From NCBI GenBank assembly GCA_019241525.1, contig JAFAWY010000131.1, positions 1 through 64,000 of the forward strand: 64,000 bases of DNA. The letters are read 5' to 3'. The translations under genes and the position numbers were made by a program. Below, one piece after another: positions 18,980 through 27,657 of this stretch; the first letter of the stretch is position 1, and every line of letters starts with the position of its first letter. The notes beneath the pieces are model-generated. The model had not been told where the DNA came from and did no database searches. It was given only the letters and a program-made list of their open reading frames with translations. The stretch is from Pseudonocardiales bacterium (lineage in GTDB: Bacteria; Actinomycetota; Actinomycetes; Mycobacteriales; Pseudonocardiaceae).

Positions 18980-20464
18980 TTACCTTTGCGTCTGAGGTGA
19001 TGGCATTTTCTCGGTAGCGTTGCAGGCTTCTCGGCTCAGTGCTGCTGGCCGCGCCGCTCTCGGGGAGCCCGCACCATGGGCGAAAGAGCTGGTTTCCACG
19101 CCGTGCAGAGGCATCGACTGCCGTTCCAGCCGGAGCAGCGCGCGCCGTAGATCGTCCATCAACAGATCGGCCAAATCATGTGTGAAACCGTTGCGCACGA
19201 CGATGCGCAGCACTGCGAGGTCAGCGCGGTTGTGAGGGAAGGTGTAGGCCGGCACCAACCATCCGCTTTCCCGCAGCGCAGCCGAAACGTCGAACACGGA
19301 AAACGCGGTGATCTTGTCACGTAGCGTAAACGCGAGGACCGGCAACTGGGTGCCGTCGGTGAGCAGCTGGAACGACCCCAACTCGGCGATTTGCGCGGCC
19401 AGCGATGTTGCCACCTCGCGGGAGTACTGCTGTACCCGCCGATAGCCTTCGAAGCCGAGCCGGATGAAGTTGTAGTACTGGGCGACGACTTGGGAGCCGG
19501 GGCGGGAGAAGTTCAGCGCGAACGTTGGCATGTTGCCGCCCAGGTAGTTCACCCGGTACACCAAGTCCGCCGGTAGTGCGGCTGATTCGCGCCACACCAC
19601 CCAGCCCACGCCTGGATACACCAGGCCATATTTGTGCCCGGATGCGTTGATGGAGGCGACTCTTGGTAGCTGGAAGTCCCAGGTGAGGTCGGGGTCGCAG
19701 AACGGCGCGATCAGTGCGCCAGACGCGCCGTCCACGTGCACCGGGATGTCCAGCCCGCTGCGATGCTTCAGGTCGTCCAGTGCCGCACAGATGTCGGCAA
19801 CCGGCTCGTAGCTGCCATCGAACGTCGACCCCAGGACGGTCACCACGCCGATGGTGTTCTCGTCGCATCGGGCCACGGCCTCCTGCGGCGACAAGTGGAA
19901 TCGATTGCCTTCCATCGGTACTAGACGCGGCTCCACGTCCCAGTAGTTGGCGAATTTCTCCCAGCAGATCTGAACGTTTATTCCCATTACGATGTTTGGC
20001 CTGTCGGTGGGTTTGCCAGCCGCGCGGCGGTCGTGTTGCCAGCGCCGTTTGAGCGCCAGGCCGCCCAGCATGCACGCCTCGCTGGACCCGGTGGTCGAAC
20101 ATCCGATCGGATCGTCTGCTTCCACGGCGTGCCATAACTGAGCGAGCATGCGTACGCAGCGCTGCTCCAGATCGGCGGTGCGCGGGTACTCGTCCTTGTC
20201 GATCAAGTTTTTATCGAAGGATTCAGTCATCAAGGTTGTGGCCTGCGGCTCCATCCACGTGGTGACGAAGGTAGCCAAGTTCAGCCGTGCATTCCCATCA
20301 AGCATCAGCTCGTCATGCACGATCTGGTAGGCAATGTCAGGATCAATTCCGGTCGTGGGAAATGCGTTTCTCGGAACCGTTACCGGCACTCTGGTGACCA
20401 CTGGGTTTACCGACAGATGCGGCCGGCCTTGCGTACGCCTGTTCGAGGGATGCGATAGCGCCAT
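18980..20464 (-). CDS. gadB: Glutamate decarboxylase
   Basis: 494 residues, a PLP-dependent group II decarboxylase converting glutamate to GABA while consuming a proton. It follows the GadB pattern closely: DELMLDGNARLNLATFVTTWM, FDKNLIDKDEYP, the substrate and cofactor loop CSTTGSSEACMLGGLALK, HVDGASGALIAPF, and Lys278 in NASGHKYG, which forms the Schiff base. The start MALSHPSNRR resembles other actinobacterial GadB N-termini; an upstream start adds 22 unlikely residues. A 40-residue C-terminal tail follows the last core helix. It may serve acid resistance or GABA supply. Transcribed towards the transporter. Confidence 0.93.
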   Translation of the reverse strand: MALSHPSNRRTQGRPHLSVNPVVTRVPVTVPRNAFPTTGIDPDIAYQIVHDELMLDGNARLNLATFVTTWMEPQATTLMTESFDKNLIDKDEYPRTADLEQRCVRMLAQLWHAVEADDPIGCSTTGSSEACMLGGLALKRRWQHDRRAAGKPTDRPNIVMGINVQICWEKFANYWDVEPRLVPMEGNRFHLSPQEAVARCDENTIGVVTVLGSTFDGSYEPVADICAALDDLKHRSGLDIPVHVDGASGALIAPFCDPDLTWDFQLPRVASINASGHKYGLVYPGVGWVVWRESAALPADLVYRVNYLGGNMPTFALNFSRPGSQVVAQYYNFIRLGFEGYRRVQQYSREVATSLAAQIAELGSFQLLTDGTQLPVLAFTLRDKITAFSVFDVSAALRESGWLVPAYTFPHNRADLAVLRIVVRNGFTHDLADLLMDDLRRALLRLERQSMPLHGVETSSFAHGAGSPRAARPAALSREACNATEKMPSPQTQR

Positions 20465-20612
20465 GGAACTGACGGTAGCCCGCCAGACGTGCGCATCGCG
20501 CTCGGCGATCGAAGCTCGCGCTCGCAGCACGAAACGCGCCGTGCGTTTGATCTCGAGTGCCGAGCCACATGGCGGTTTCGGTTGCGGTAGTTACCGGTGG
20601 TGTGCTCGGGCG

Positions 20613-21764
20613 CTAAAAACTACCCCCGTCAGCCCGCCGTAGTGGGATTCGAGTCGAGGTGCGGTCGGGACGGTAATGCCGAAGTACTGGGCTCTCGGCA
20701 CCGAGGAGTTCCGGCGCGACGTGGCGAGCGAGGGCGGGTGCCAGGGTGATTCCGCTGTGAGATACGGCAATGTAGAGACCCTGCTGTCCGGCGACCGGTC
20801 CGACGAGAGGATGGCCGTCGAGCGGCAGGGGTCGCACGCATAGCGACGCTTCAACGATCGTGGCGGACGCAGCCGCTGGGATGAGGATCCGAGCTCGCGT
20901 GAGCAGTTCCTGCGCACATCCATCTAGGGGGTCATTCTCACCGGCCATATCGACGCGACGGTCAATGTCACTGGCCTCCAGAAGAAGCTGTCCTTCGCCA
21001 TTCGGACGCACATCGAGCTCAGGGGTGTGGATGACGCGATCAGGGCGCGGTGTGATCCCGCCGATCGTGACCGTAAGACCCCGTGCCCCCGACCCAGGTG
21101 TAGACGCCGTGAGGGCCAGGTCGATGCCCAACGGTGCGAGTAGCTCAGGGCTTCGCCAACCTGCGCAGCACACAACGGTCTCTGCAGCGATTCGCTGACC
21201 ATCAGCAAGCCGCACGCCGGTTACCTGGTGCTGGCTGACCACAAGCTCACTGACTTCCTTGTCCGTGATGAGCGTTGCGCCGAGGGACGTAGCTCGCTGG
21301 ACAAGCGCCTGCGCTGCTCGGCGGCCACAGACGTATCCCTCGTCGGGAAAAAACGCGATCTGGGCGTCGGAAGGGATCATCACATTGGGCTCAAGTTTCT
21401 GCGCACGGGATGCTGTGATCACCTCAGCCCCGTATCCCCAAGCTCGGAGCCGGTCAACCCGTTCGACGAGCTCCTCGCACGCCGGCGCTGATCTCGCCCA
21501 AGCAAGATTTCCGACTGGTTGATACCAGGACGGTTCACCGAACTCGGCGGCCAGATCGCCCCATTCACGCATCGCCTCGACGGAAAAGTCGAAGTAGGCG
21601 CGCGGCTGTTTCTGGTTGGCATTGAGCCATGCAAAGCTGGCGCGACTCGTTCCCCAGCCGGGAGACGAGCGGTCGATGAGAACGACGTCACCACCTCGCC
21701 GGGCGGCCAACTGATCGGCCAGGGCAGCACCGACAATCCCAGCGCCGACGATCACAATCCTCAT
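20613..21764 (-). CDS. FAD-dependent amino acid/amine oxidoreductase (DAO family)
   Basis: About 383 residues. The N-terminal FAD dinucleotide site is IVIVGAGIVGAALADQLA, followed by VVLIDRSSPGWGTSRASFAW, the typical second motif of glycine/D-amino-acid oxidases and dehydrogenases. The C-terminus has the conserved GLYIAVSHSGITLAPALARH segment that closes over FAD. It should oxidise a secondary or D-amino acid or related amine. It lies 150 bp upstream of gadB on the same strand, but there is no overlap to prove an operon. The ATG is preferred over the adjoining GTG. Confidence 0.85.
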   Translation of the reverse strand: MRIVIVGAGIVGAALADQLAARRGGDVVLIDRSSPGWGTSRASFAWLNANQKQPRAYFDFSVEAMREWGDLAAEFGEPSWYQPVGNLAWARSAPACEELVERVDRLRAWGYGAEVITASRAQKLEPNVMIPSDAQIAFFPDEGYVCGRRAAQALVQRATSLGATLITDKEVSELVVSQHQVTGVRLADGQRIAAETVVCCAGWRSPELLAPLGIDLALTASTPGSGARGLTVTIGGITPRPDRVIHTPELDVRPNGEGQLLLEASDIDRRVDMAGENDPLDGCAQELLTRARILIPAAASATIVEASLCVRPLPLDGHPLVGPVAGQQGLYIAVSHSGITLAPALARHVAPELLGAESPVLRHYRPDRTSTRIPLRRADGGSF

Positions 21765-21873
21765 CACCGGCGAAGCGTGCCACGACCTATCCGTCCAGAC
21801 CAGCTTCTGGCTCAGCCAATGTCGGTGGGCACGCCGTCGCGGCGCGGTTCATGCTGGCACCAGCGATGATCGG

Positions 21874-23076
21874 TTAACCCACTGGTCCAGCGGCGACGCA
21901 GCGAACTTTCGGATGACTGATTTGTTCTCGTTCTGTTGGTACCTGACGGCCGTGCCTTTCCAGTGTGCAGTCAGGTGCAGCGGCCGTTTGCCGTGATGCA
22001 GCAGCGCCGTCTAGAGCGTCAGGCTGGCGGTACCGGGATGGATGGCCGGCGAGCACCCGAAACGCGTGATAACCCACGCTGGCCACCAGAACCGGGGACA
22101 ATGATGGAGGCGCCGTGAGCGGCGCAGGGCGGGGATAGCTGGTGATGCGGCGAGTATGGCGACGGTGGCGTCCCCGCTCCGTGACACCAGCGTTGTGCTG
22201 CCACCGCCGTTCGACAAAGCCCATCAGCCAGAAGGCCGCAAGGACGTAAGCCCATCCGGCCAGCACGTCGATGACGTAATGCTCAGCGCAATACAGCACC
22301 GTGAACATCATCGCCAGCGGGTAGGCCAGCAGCAGCGGTCGCCATCGCTGAGGCACGCTCGGAAGGAAGAACACAGCAAGGAACATCGAGAACGCGGCAT
22401 GTAGCGACGGCATCGCGGCGACCGGGTTGGCCAGCGCCTGACCCTGGTTGAACAGCGGCCCCGTACTGTCCAGGCCCAACTCGGCCCAGCCTCGTGCGGA
22501 GAGCCGTTCGACGTGCTCACCAAGGTAGCCGTGTACCGAGGCCCACCAGGGTGGTGCTGCGGGGTAGGCGAGGTAAGTCGCAACCCCGGCGATGGCCAGC
22601 AACAGCCAGCGGCGCACAAACGCCGACCACATCTGCCGTCGACGCAGCCACAGCACGCCCGCAGCACCGGGTACCGCGACGAAGTGGGACAGGTAAATCA
22701 CCGAAGCCAGCACGTCCCACCAGTGCACTCGCTGGGGATCATAGAGGTGCTGCTGTAACCACAGCGTTGGCAGGCGGCCACCGGCAAGGAACTCGTCAAT
22801 CTTGATCATCGCTGTGATGTGTGGCGCCAGTCCGTGCGCGGCAAGCCCACGGCTGTAGTCATAACCCACCAACACGGCGCAGACCGGACTCCAGTCGCGC
22901 ACCCACCGCAACGCCACACCCCACGGCTGGCCAACGTTCCAGCACAGCGCCCCGGCGCCGAGCCAGCCGAAGATGAGCAGTGTGTCGGTTGGCCATCCCC
23001 ACCAGAGGCACTGCGCGGCAAAGCTCACCAGATAACTCACCGCAGCGACCAACCGGATCGGCGGCCACCTCGTCAT
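21874..23076 (-). CDS. Integral membrane PAP2/inositol-phosphotransferase-like enzyme
   Basis: About 400 residues from the chosen start MTRWPPIRL; the frame stays open for 83 more codons upstream, and that extension is not excluded. Five to six membrane helices are visible. The two catalytic motifs of the PAP2_3/Aur1-type family are present: PSLHAAFSMFL and EHYVIDVLAGW. The two histidines form the phosphate-transfer site. Members act on lipid phosphates at the outer membrane face, as phosphatases or headgroup transferases. The C-terminal ~100 residues are polar, basic and probably cytoplasmic. The substrate cannot be read from sequence. Confidence 0.75.
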   Translation of the reverse strand: MTRWPPIRLVAAVSYLVSFAAQCLWWGWPTDTLLIFGWLGAGALCWNVGQPWGVALRWVRDWSPVCAVLVGYDYSRGLAAHGLAPHITAMIKIDEFLAGGRLPTLWLQQHLYDPQRVHWWDVLASVIYLSHFVAVPGAAGVLWLRRRQMWSAFVRRWLLLAIAGVATYLAYPAAPPWWASVHGYLGEHVERLSARGWAELGLDSTGPLFNQGQALANPVAAMPSLHAAFSMFLAVFFLPSVPQRWRPLLLAYPLAMMFTVLYCAEHYVIDVLAGWAYVLAAFWLMGFVERRWQHNAGVTERGRHRRHTRRITSYPRPAPLTAPPSLSPVLVASVGYHAFRVLAGHPSRYRQPDALDGAAASRQTAAAPDCTLERHGRQVPTEREQISHPKVRCVAAGPVG

Positions 23077-23541
23077 GTGACGTGGCGAGATTTCCTCAGC
23101 TACCTCCAGTTCACGTGCCCGTAACCTCCTGCCACTGCAGCCGGATGCGGCGACGATCTCGCCCAACGAGTGGTGACCCACCGACCGCCCGCCCCTCCTG
23201 CCACCTGCTATCAACTGCTTCGCTCGATCCACAACACTTTTGAGGCCGTGCCCCGTGATCCTCGATGCCGGTAACGTGTTCGGCTCAGCCCGGCAAGGGA
23301 CCGCGGAATACGCCTTGAGGTCCAACGAGTGATCTGGACGCTCGGACCGGCACTGATCGCCACTTGGATCGAACGGTCTAACCGCGGTCTGACACTTGGT
23401 GGCATATCGCTTACGCCCGTCCGGTAGCGCGCTGAACCCTCGGCGCCACTGTGGTCGACCAAGGGCCTAGCCCACGGACTGCATGAATCCGCGGGCTAGG
23501 CCCGCAAACGATGGATCATCAAATGCTCGCGGCGAAGACGC
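23077..23541. other. Gene-free stretch with a terminator
   Basis: About 460 bases upstream of the PAP2 gene. The PAP2 frame is open into this area, so part may be coding if a far-upstream start is used. Apart from the hairpin at 23463-23503 I see nothing. Confidence 0.35.
23463..23503. terminator. Strong hairpin after the repeat-protein gene
   Basis: Perfect 11-bp stem GGGCCTAGCCC / GGGCTAGGCCC with a 19-base loop, 39 bp beyond the stop of the tandem-repeat secreted protein (transcribed towards it). It has no T-run. Likely an intrinsic terminator of the actinobacterial kind. Confidence 0.6.
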
Positions 23542-23961
23542 TCACCGGCGGTTCCACTGGCGGCCATCCCATCGATCATGAACCCAGCGGTGATGGGCCG
23601 GATCCCAGCTCCACCGGTCCCCGCGACAGTGCGGGTCGCCGCGGTGATTCCAGTCATCGCAGTATGCGGACCAGAAGTCCCCCCGGCGGTTCCACTGGTG
23701 GCCGTCCCACCGATCATGAACCCAGCAGTGATGGGCCGGATCCCAGGTCCACCGGTCCCCACGGCAGGGCCCGTCGCCGCGGTGATTCCAGTCATCGCAG
23801 TAGTCCCAGTCCGCGCGGTATACCTGATGGGAGCTGACAGCAGAACCCTGCAGGGCAGGGGTCAGTGGGCTAGCCGACGCCGAACCTACGCCAAGTGCCA
23901 CCGCGCCAGCAGTACAAAGCGCCAGGACGCTGCCTCGAAATGCTGTCCGGCCACGATGCAT
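23542..23961 (-). CDS. Secreted Trp/Asp/His-rich tandem-repeat protein
   Basis: 139 residues. A Sec signal peptide covers about 1-31 (VLALCTAGAVALGVGSASA). The mature part consists of two near-identical 40-residue repeats separated by a short spacer: each runs YCDDWNHRGD, CRGDRW, WDPAHH, WVHDRWDG, QWNRR. Each repeat has two cysteines in the same places, so a disulfide per repeat is likely; the first has an extra Cys. Composition (Trp, His, Asp, Arg) suggests metal, carbohydrate or nucleic-acid contact at the surface, but the fold is unknown to me. Start ATG with GGAGG 7 nt upstream. Its promoter holds four 11-bp repeats. Confidence 0.75.
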   Translation of the reverse strand: MHRGRTAFRGSVLALCTAGAVALGVGSASASPLTPALQGSAVSSHQVYRADWDYCDDWNHRGDGPCRGDRWTWDPAHHCWVHDRWDGHQWNRRGDFWSAYCDDWNHRGDPHCRGDRWSWDPAHHRWVHDRWDGRQWNRR

Positions 23962-24031
23962 GGTCAACCCTCCTCGGTCGAGTACATAAGGACCTCAGAA
24001 GGGACGTTCGGATACAAATATCGTTGTACGA

Positions 24032-24074
24032 GGTAGCTGAAAGTTCGCTGGGAGTCACTCAGAGTCCGCTGAGA
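24032..24074 (-). promoter_or_regulatory. Array of four ~11-bp direct repeats upstream of the repeat protein
   Basis: Read on the plus strand: GGTAGCTGAAA, GTTCGCTGGGA, GTCACTCAGA, GTCCGCTGAGA, back to back (11, 11, 10 and 11 bp). On the gene's strand the consensus is TCTCAGC-x-x-AC. Helically phased 11-bp repeats are the usual binding pattern of OmpR/PhoP/MprA-type response regulators. The array is about 70 bp upstream of the start codon, with an AT-rich -10-like run (around 24012-24022) in between, so an activator touching RNA polymerase fits. Confidence 0.5.
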
Positions 24075-24229
24075 ACGTCGCCTCACCAGCGCGCAAGCAG
24101 CCCGCTCGCCTGGCCGCTCCCGCGTCGACCAGATCGATAACAGGGTGGTTGCCTCGGTGCCATGGATAACGGCGGCGCTCCGACGCGGTTATCGACCCGG
24201 CTTTGCACAGACACCGGGCGCCGCTGGTC

Positions 24230-25144
24230 TCAGCCGAGGTCTGGCGTGTCAAAGGTGTTGCAACGTGACGGATCACCGGACTGGTACCCGCTGCTGTACC
24301 ACTTCTGACGCTGCTCCGAGCTGCCGTGGGTGAACTGGCTTTCGTTGACGCGACCGCCGCCGAGATGGGATTGGATGTAGTCATCACCGATGTGGGCGGC
24401 GGTGTCGAGTGCTGCGTTGACGTCCGCGTCGGTCACGTCAGTAATCAGTGGCCGGCCGGAGGGTCCCGGCGTGGTGCTTGCGTGCTTGGCCCAGACTCCG
24501 GCGTAGCAGTCGGCTTGTAGCTCAAGCCGCACCGAGCCGGAGGCCGGCCCAGATTCGCCTGCCTGGACCTGGCGTGTGGTGCCGCGCAGGTTCTGCACGT
24601 GGTGGCCGTACTCGTGGGCGATCACGTACGCGCGGGCGAAGGGACCGCCTTGGGTGCCGAAGCGCTGCTGAAGTTCCTGGAAAAAACCCAAGTCGATGTA
24701 GATCTCGCGATCAGCTGGGCAGTAGAACGGGCCGACGTCCGAGCTGGCAGCACCGCATCCCGTGCTGACCCCGCCGTTGAAAAAGGTGATCCGCGGCTTG
24801 CGGAAGGGCTGGCCAGCGCGGGCGAATGTGTCACTCCAGTAGGCGTCGAGCGAGTTATCCACGCCGACGACCTCGCAGTCGAGCTTGGTATTCGCGTCGC
24901 TTCCCTGCCGGCAACTCTGGTTAATTTGCGTGTCGTCGGCAGTCTGCCCGGTGCCCAGATTAGGCAGACCGTTCGGTAGTGGACTGCTCGGGCCGCCGGC
25001 GAGCTGGGAGAGCAGAAAATAGAGCAGCAGACCGACCAGGCCGACGCCACCACCACCGACTGCCACTCGACCGCCGATGCCGCCACGACCTCGCTGGTCG
25101 TCGACTTGCGACGTGTCGAGGTCAGTGCCCTCATCAAAGCGCAT
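24230..25144 (-). CDS. Membrane-anchored neutral zinc metallopeptidase (YpfJ-type)
   Basis: 304 residues. A short cytoplasmic N-terminus (Asp/Gly-rich) precedes one membrane helix at about 33-50 (VGLVGLLLYFLLSQLAG). The exported catalytic domain has His177-Glu178-x-x-His181 in VIAHEYGHHVQ and the downstream LELQADCYAGVWA, whose acidic residue is the expected third zinc ligand; the C-terminal SSEQRQKWYSSGYQSGDP is also family-typical. Four conserved cysteines probably pair. Members are found across actinobacteria; physiological substrates are not established. GGGGAGG sits 4 nt before the ATG. Confidence 0.88.
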   Translation of the reverse strand: MRFDEGTDLDTSQVDDQRGRGGIGGRVAVGGGGVGLVGLLLYFLLSQLAGGPSSPLPNGLPNLGTGQTADDTQINQSCRQGSDANTKLDCEVVGVDNSLDAYWSDTFARAGQPFRKPRITFFNGGVSTGCGAASSDVGPFYCPADREIYIDLGFFQELQQRFGTQGGPFARAYVIAHEYGHHVQNLRGTTRQVQAGESGPASGSVRLELQADCYAGVWAKHASTTPGPSGRPLITDVTDADVNAALDTAAHIGDDYIQSHLGGGRVNESQFTHGSSEQRQKWYSSGYQSGDPSRCNTFDTPDLG

Positions 25145-25536
25145 GCTGCCTCCCCGTGGCCGGCACCCGGCTCAGCACGACGCGCGCTCAAGGAGCCTGG
25201 CGAGACCCTCGAGATGCACATCGAAGCGATCCGCGACGCTGGTTGCGGCTATGCCCGGTTGATCATACGTCACCAAGGGAATCGCTCGCGCGTTCTGAAC
25301 CAGGCCAACCGGTGATATACGAGGAATACAGGGTGCTGCGGGCTGTTCTGGCGGAGCGCGGGAGCGTGCGGGACGATTCCGCCTTGGTGGGGTGGGTTCT
25401 TCCTGCGGGTGCGGTCAACCGCTCTGCGCCACACCATCCCTACTTGCCGTAGCCTCAGCTCAGCGGCGCACCTCGCCGGATGCCTGAGTGCCGGATTGGG
25501 GACGGCAGCATGGCACCACGTATACGGAGGTAGAGC
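25145..25536. other. Gene-poor stretch
   Basis: About 390 bases between divergent genes. A plus-strand run around 25313-25452 (IYEEYRVLRAVLAERGSVRD) looks coding-like but has no ribosome site and ends after 46 codons; it may be a gene fragment. GGAGG at 25525-25530 belongs to the next gene. Confidence 0.3.
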
Positions 25537-25893
25537 ATGAGTATCGAAGTGATGTGCCGCATCGACGACGGCCCACTGAGGCCAGGCGAGCTGGAGATTG
25601 CTCAACAAATCGCGCCCCTGGTGAGTTGGTCTGTGACTACCCGGGACAAGTCACGGTCTGACGAGCTGGGGAGCGACGTGGCGATCGAGTTACACCTTCC
25701 CGACAGCACCGTGTGGACGGGCGAGGCCTATCTCGCTGACATCGAGGCTGAGGACGAGCGGTCTGACGATGAGTTTTCCGTAAGGGTGCAACTGCGCGGT
25801 TCTGGTCCGCTGAGAGAAAATACGGTCCCGCTGCACGCTGATGTGGTTGTTGCGCGGATCGATGCGATGTTGGTCAAGCATCAGGCTGATTGA
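25537..25893 (+). CDS. Hypothetical acidic protein, 118 residues
   Basis: Begins MSIEVMCRIDDGPLRPGELE behind GGAGG at 6 nt spacing. It is acidic, has no signal peptide or membrane segment, and alternates short strands and helices (DVAIELHLPDSTVWTGEAYL, FSVRVQLRGSG). It is probably a small cytoplasmic protein; family not recognised. It is followed after 72 bp by the DUF3054 gene on the same strand. Confidence 0.6.
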   Translation: MSIEVMCRIDDGPLRPGELEIAQQIAPLVSWSVTTRDKSRSDELGSDVAIELHLPDSTVWTGEAYLADIEAEDERSDDEFSVRVQLRGSGPLRENTVPLHADVVVARIDAMLVKHQAD

Positions 25894-25965
25894 AAGGCCG
25901 CGGCAACAGGTTGCCTGTGTACCGCGGATCCGCGCGCCAAGGCCGGTAAGCCTTAGGCTGCCCCT

Positions 25966-26337
25966 GTGGCCACGCTGACCGTCCGACCGGCAACGGTGAC
26001 ACTCGCCGCGGGAGCCGACGTGGTAGCTGTGCTCGTCTTCGCCGCCATTGGGCGCAGTGCGCACGCCGAAGGGGTCGATGCGTTCGGAGTGCTGACCACT
26101 GCGACGCCGTTCTTGCTGGGAGTGGTCATCGGTTGGCTGGTGGCCCGAGCGTGGCGGGCACCGCTACGGCTACCGGTCGCAACAGCGGTATGGGTTGGTG
26201 CCACCGTTATCGGCCTCGGCTTGCGCGCGGTGTTCACCCACCGGTTGCCCGTGACATTTGTGTTGGTTGCCGTCGCCAGCTTGGCGCTGTTGCTGCTTGG
26301 CTGGCGCGCAGTGATGAGCCTGATCACCTCGTCGTAA
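25966..26337 (+). CDS. DUF3054 family membrane protein
   Basis: 123 residues, four membrane helices. The pattern matches DUF3054: an N-terminal helix with VLVFAAIGRSAHAEG, then PFLLGVVIGWLVARAWRAP, a third helix with WVGATVIGLGLRAVF, and a final helix with VAVASLALLLLGWR. The conserved Arg/Glu after the first helix is present. Function of the family is unknown. GTG start with a weak upstream site. Its transcript probably ends at the long hairpin starting 17 bp downstream. Confidence 0.8.
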   Translation: MATLTVRPATVTLAAGADVVAVLVFAAIGRSAHAEGVDAFGVLTTATPFLLGVVIGWLVARAWRAPLRLPVATAVWVGATVIGLGLRAVFTHRLPVTFVLVAVASLALLLLGWRAVMSLITSS

Positions 26338-26353
26338 CCAGCACGACTCGATA

Positions 26354-26419
26354 CCCCGGCATGGAGACATATCGGGGTTGTCGGGCCGTTAATTACCCCG
26401 GTATGTCTCCATGCCGGGG
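26354..26419. terminator. Very long near-perfect hairpin between convergent genes
   Basis: Arms of 24 bases (26354-26377 and 26396-26419) pair with 23 Watson-Crick pairs and one G-U, around an 18-base AT-containing loop. The ends are CCCCGG/CCGGGG. It lies between the DUF3054 gene and the convergent gene whose stop codon is in the loop and whose last codons are in the right arm. It can serve as a terminator in both directions; arms this long may also mark a mobile palindromic element. Confidence 0.6.
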
Positions 26420-27129
26420 ACGGAAGGTCGGGAAGGCTGGCGGCATAGCTGCACGGTGGTGATGAGGCAGACGATTGACGGCCGGCGTGGGGTGGAGCCG
26501 AAGCCGAACCGGACTGGCGGGCAGACGTCAGCCATTGCTCCGAGGTCTGTGCCATGCCAGCTGGCGGTCGCCGACACCAGCGGGTGCAGATCCCAGGCTC
26601 CGTACCATTCCCTGCGCCCGGATCCGGCGCTACCGCGGGTCCGCACTCCCGGCAGCACAGCTCGAATCACGGGGTCGATCAGGGCCGCCCAGGCAGGTGC
26701 CGTGGCGACGCGGCGGGGCACAGCCCGCAGCAGCGATCCCAGCCAGCCGCGTCGCCCGATGGTCAGATCGGTGCGGAGCGGGCCTGCGGCCACATGCAGC
26801 TTTCCGGGGCGGCGGATCACCTCGACCGGTGTGACGTCGACCGAATCGAAGCTGTAGGTACTGGCGATAAATGCGGCGACTTCCTCACTGGGGGCGATGA
26901 GCAGCCGGGATCCGTGAGGATCCTCAACCATGACATCGCTGATCGGGCCGAATGGTGACACCGGCCATCGTCCGATAACGATGCGATGGCCCGTGGCCGT
27001 GCCGAAGGCGGCAATCTCACCGTCGAATTGCCAGCGTCGAGGGTCGTCCGACCGCCAACGCCGCACAGGTGCCACCAAGTCGATGATTCCAGGTCCGACG
27101 TACCGTTGTGGACCTGACTGGATCAGCAC
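26389..27129 (-). CDS. Conserved hypothetical protein
   Basis: About 246 residues from a GTG; the frame is open 40 codons further, but that would overlap the start of the divergent gene, so the shorter start is preferred (no ribosome site, perhaps leaderless). Readable blocks include RWQFDGEIAAFGTATGHRIV, RWPVSPFGPISDVMVE, RLLIAPSEEVAAFIASTYSF and REWYGAWDLHP. It has no signal or membrane segment. The style is that of mycobacterial conserved hypotheticals; no function known to me. The last 8-10 codons lie in the long hairpin and may be an extension past the original end. Confidence 0.55.
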   Translation of the reverse strand: MLIQSGPQRYVGPGIIDLVAPVRRWRSDDPRRWQFDGEIAAFGTATGHRIVIGRWPVSPFGPISDVMVEDPHGSRLLIAPSEEVAAFIASTYSFDSVDVTPVEVIRRPGKLHVAAGPLRTDLTIGRRGWLGSLLRAVPRRVATAPAWAALIDPVIRAVLPGVRTRGSAGSGRREWYGAWDLHPLVSATASWHGTDLGAMADVCPPVRFGFGSTPRRPSIVCLITTVQLCRQPSRPSVPGMETYRGN

Positions 27130-27144
27130 CGGGAGGAGTTTCGG

Positions 27145-27657
27145 TTGATCGACGCGGTTCGAGTTGAGGACCAGGGCGAGATGCTCGCCTATACATTCGA
27201 GGATCTGATGCGCTACCACGGTCCAGGTTCTCCTGGGGGTGTGGCGCACGGCCTGAAGGTGATGCAGCGGACACTGCCGCTTCTTGAGCCTGATGGCCTG
27301 CCGCAGCGGCGCGAGATCGAAGTGCAGACCGCTTTCGCCGGTCCAGGAGCCCGTGATGCGTTCGAGATGGCTACTCGCGCGGTGACCGAGGGCCGGTATG
27401 TCGTCGACGACGCCCTGGCACGTCCCGAACTGGGTGCAACGCGCGAACGTTTCATTTTCCAGCTCAATTACCGGGCGCGTACTGTGACGGTCGTCCTGCG
27501 TGAAGGATACGTAGGGGAGGAGTTCATTGCCCTGGCGCGAATGCCGCAGCGAACTGAACCGCAGGAGAACCGCCTGACCGTTCTGAAATGGGACATGGCG
27601 CAGCTGTTGTTGGCCACTCCGGCGGCTGAAGTGTATGACGTGGACGTTGCCGGTTAG
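27145..27657 (+). CDS. Conserved hypothetical protein, weakly FmdE-like
   Basis: 170 residues from a TTG supported by GGGAGGAG 6 nt upstream; an ATG 12 codons in is the alternative. The N-terminus has DLMRYHGPGSPGGVAHGLKV, which recalls the H-G-H-x-C-P-G-x-x-x-G opening of FmdE-type proteins but without the cysteine; later comes AFAGPGARDAFEMATRAVTE and RYVVDD. If related to FmdE, the metal site is lost. The end overlaps the convergent FNT channel gene by 4 bp. Function unknown. Confidence 0.55.
   Translation: MIDAVRVEDQGEMLAYTFEDLMRYHGPGSPGGVAHGLKVMQRTLPLLEPDGLPQRREIEVQTAFAGPGARDAFEMATRAVTEGRYVVDDALARPELGATRERFIFQLNYRARTVTVVLREGYVGEEFIALARMPQRTEPQENRLTVLKWDMAQLLLATPAAEVYDVDVAG

Noticed and set aside
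25953-26555. 200-codon minus-strand frame
   Set aside because: Antisense to the DUF3054 membrane protein; Thr/Ala-rich with no recognisable fold.
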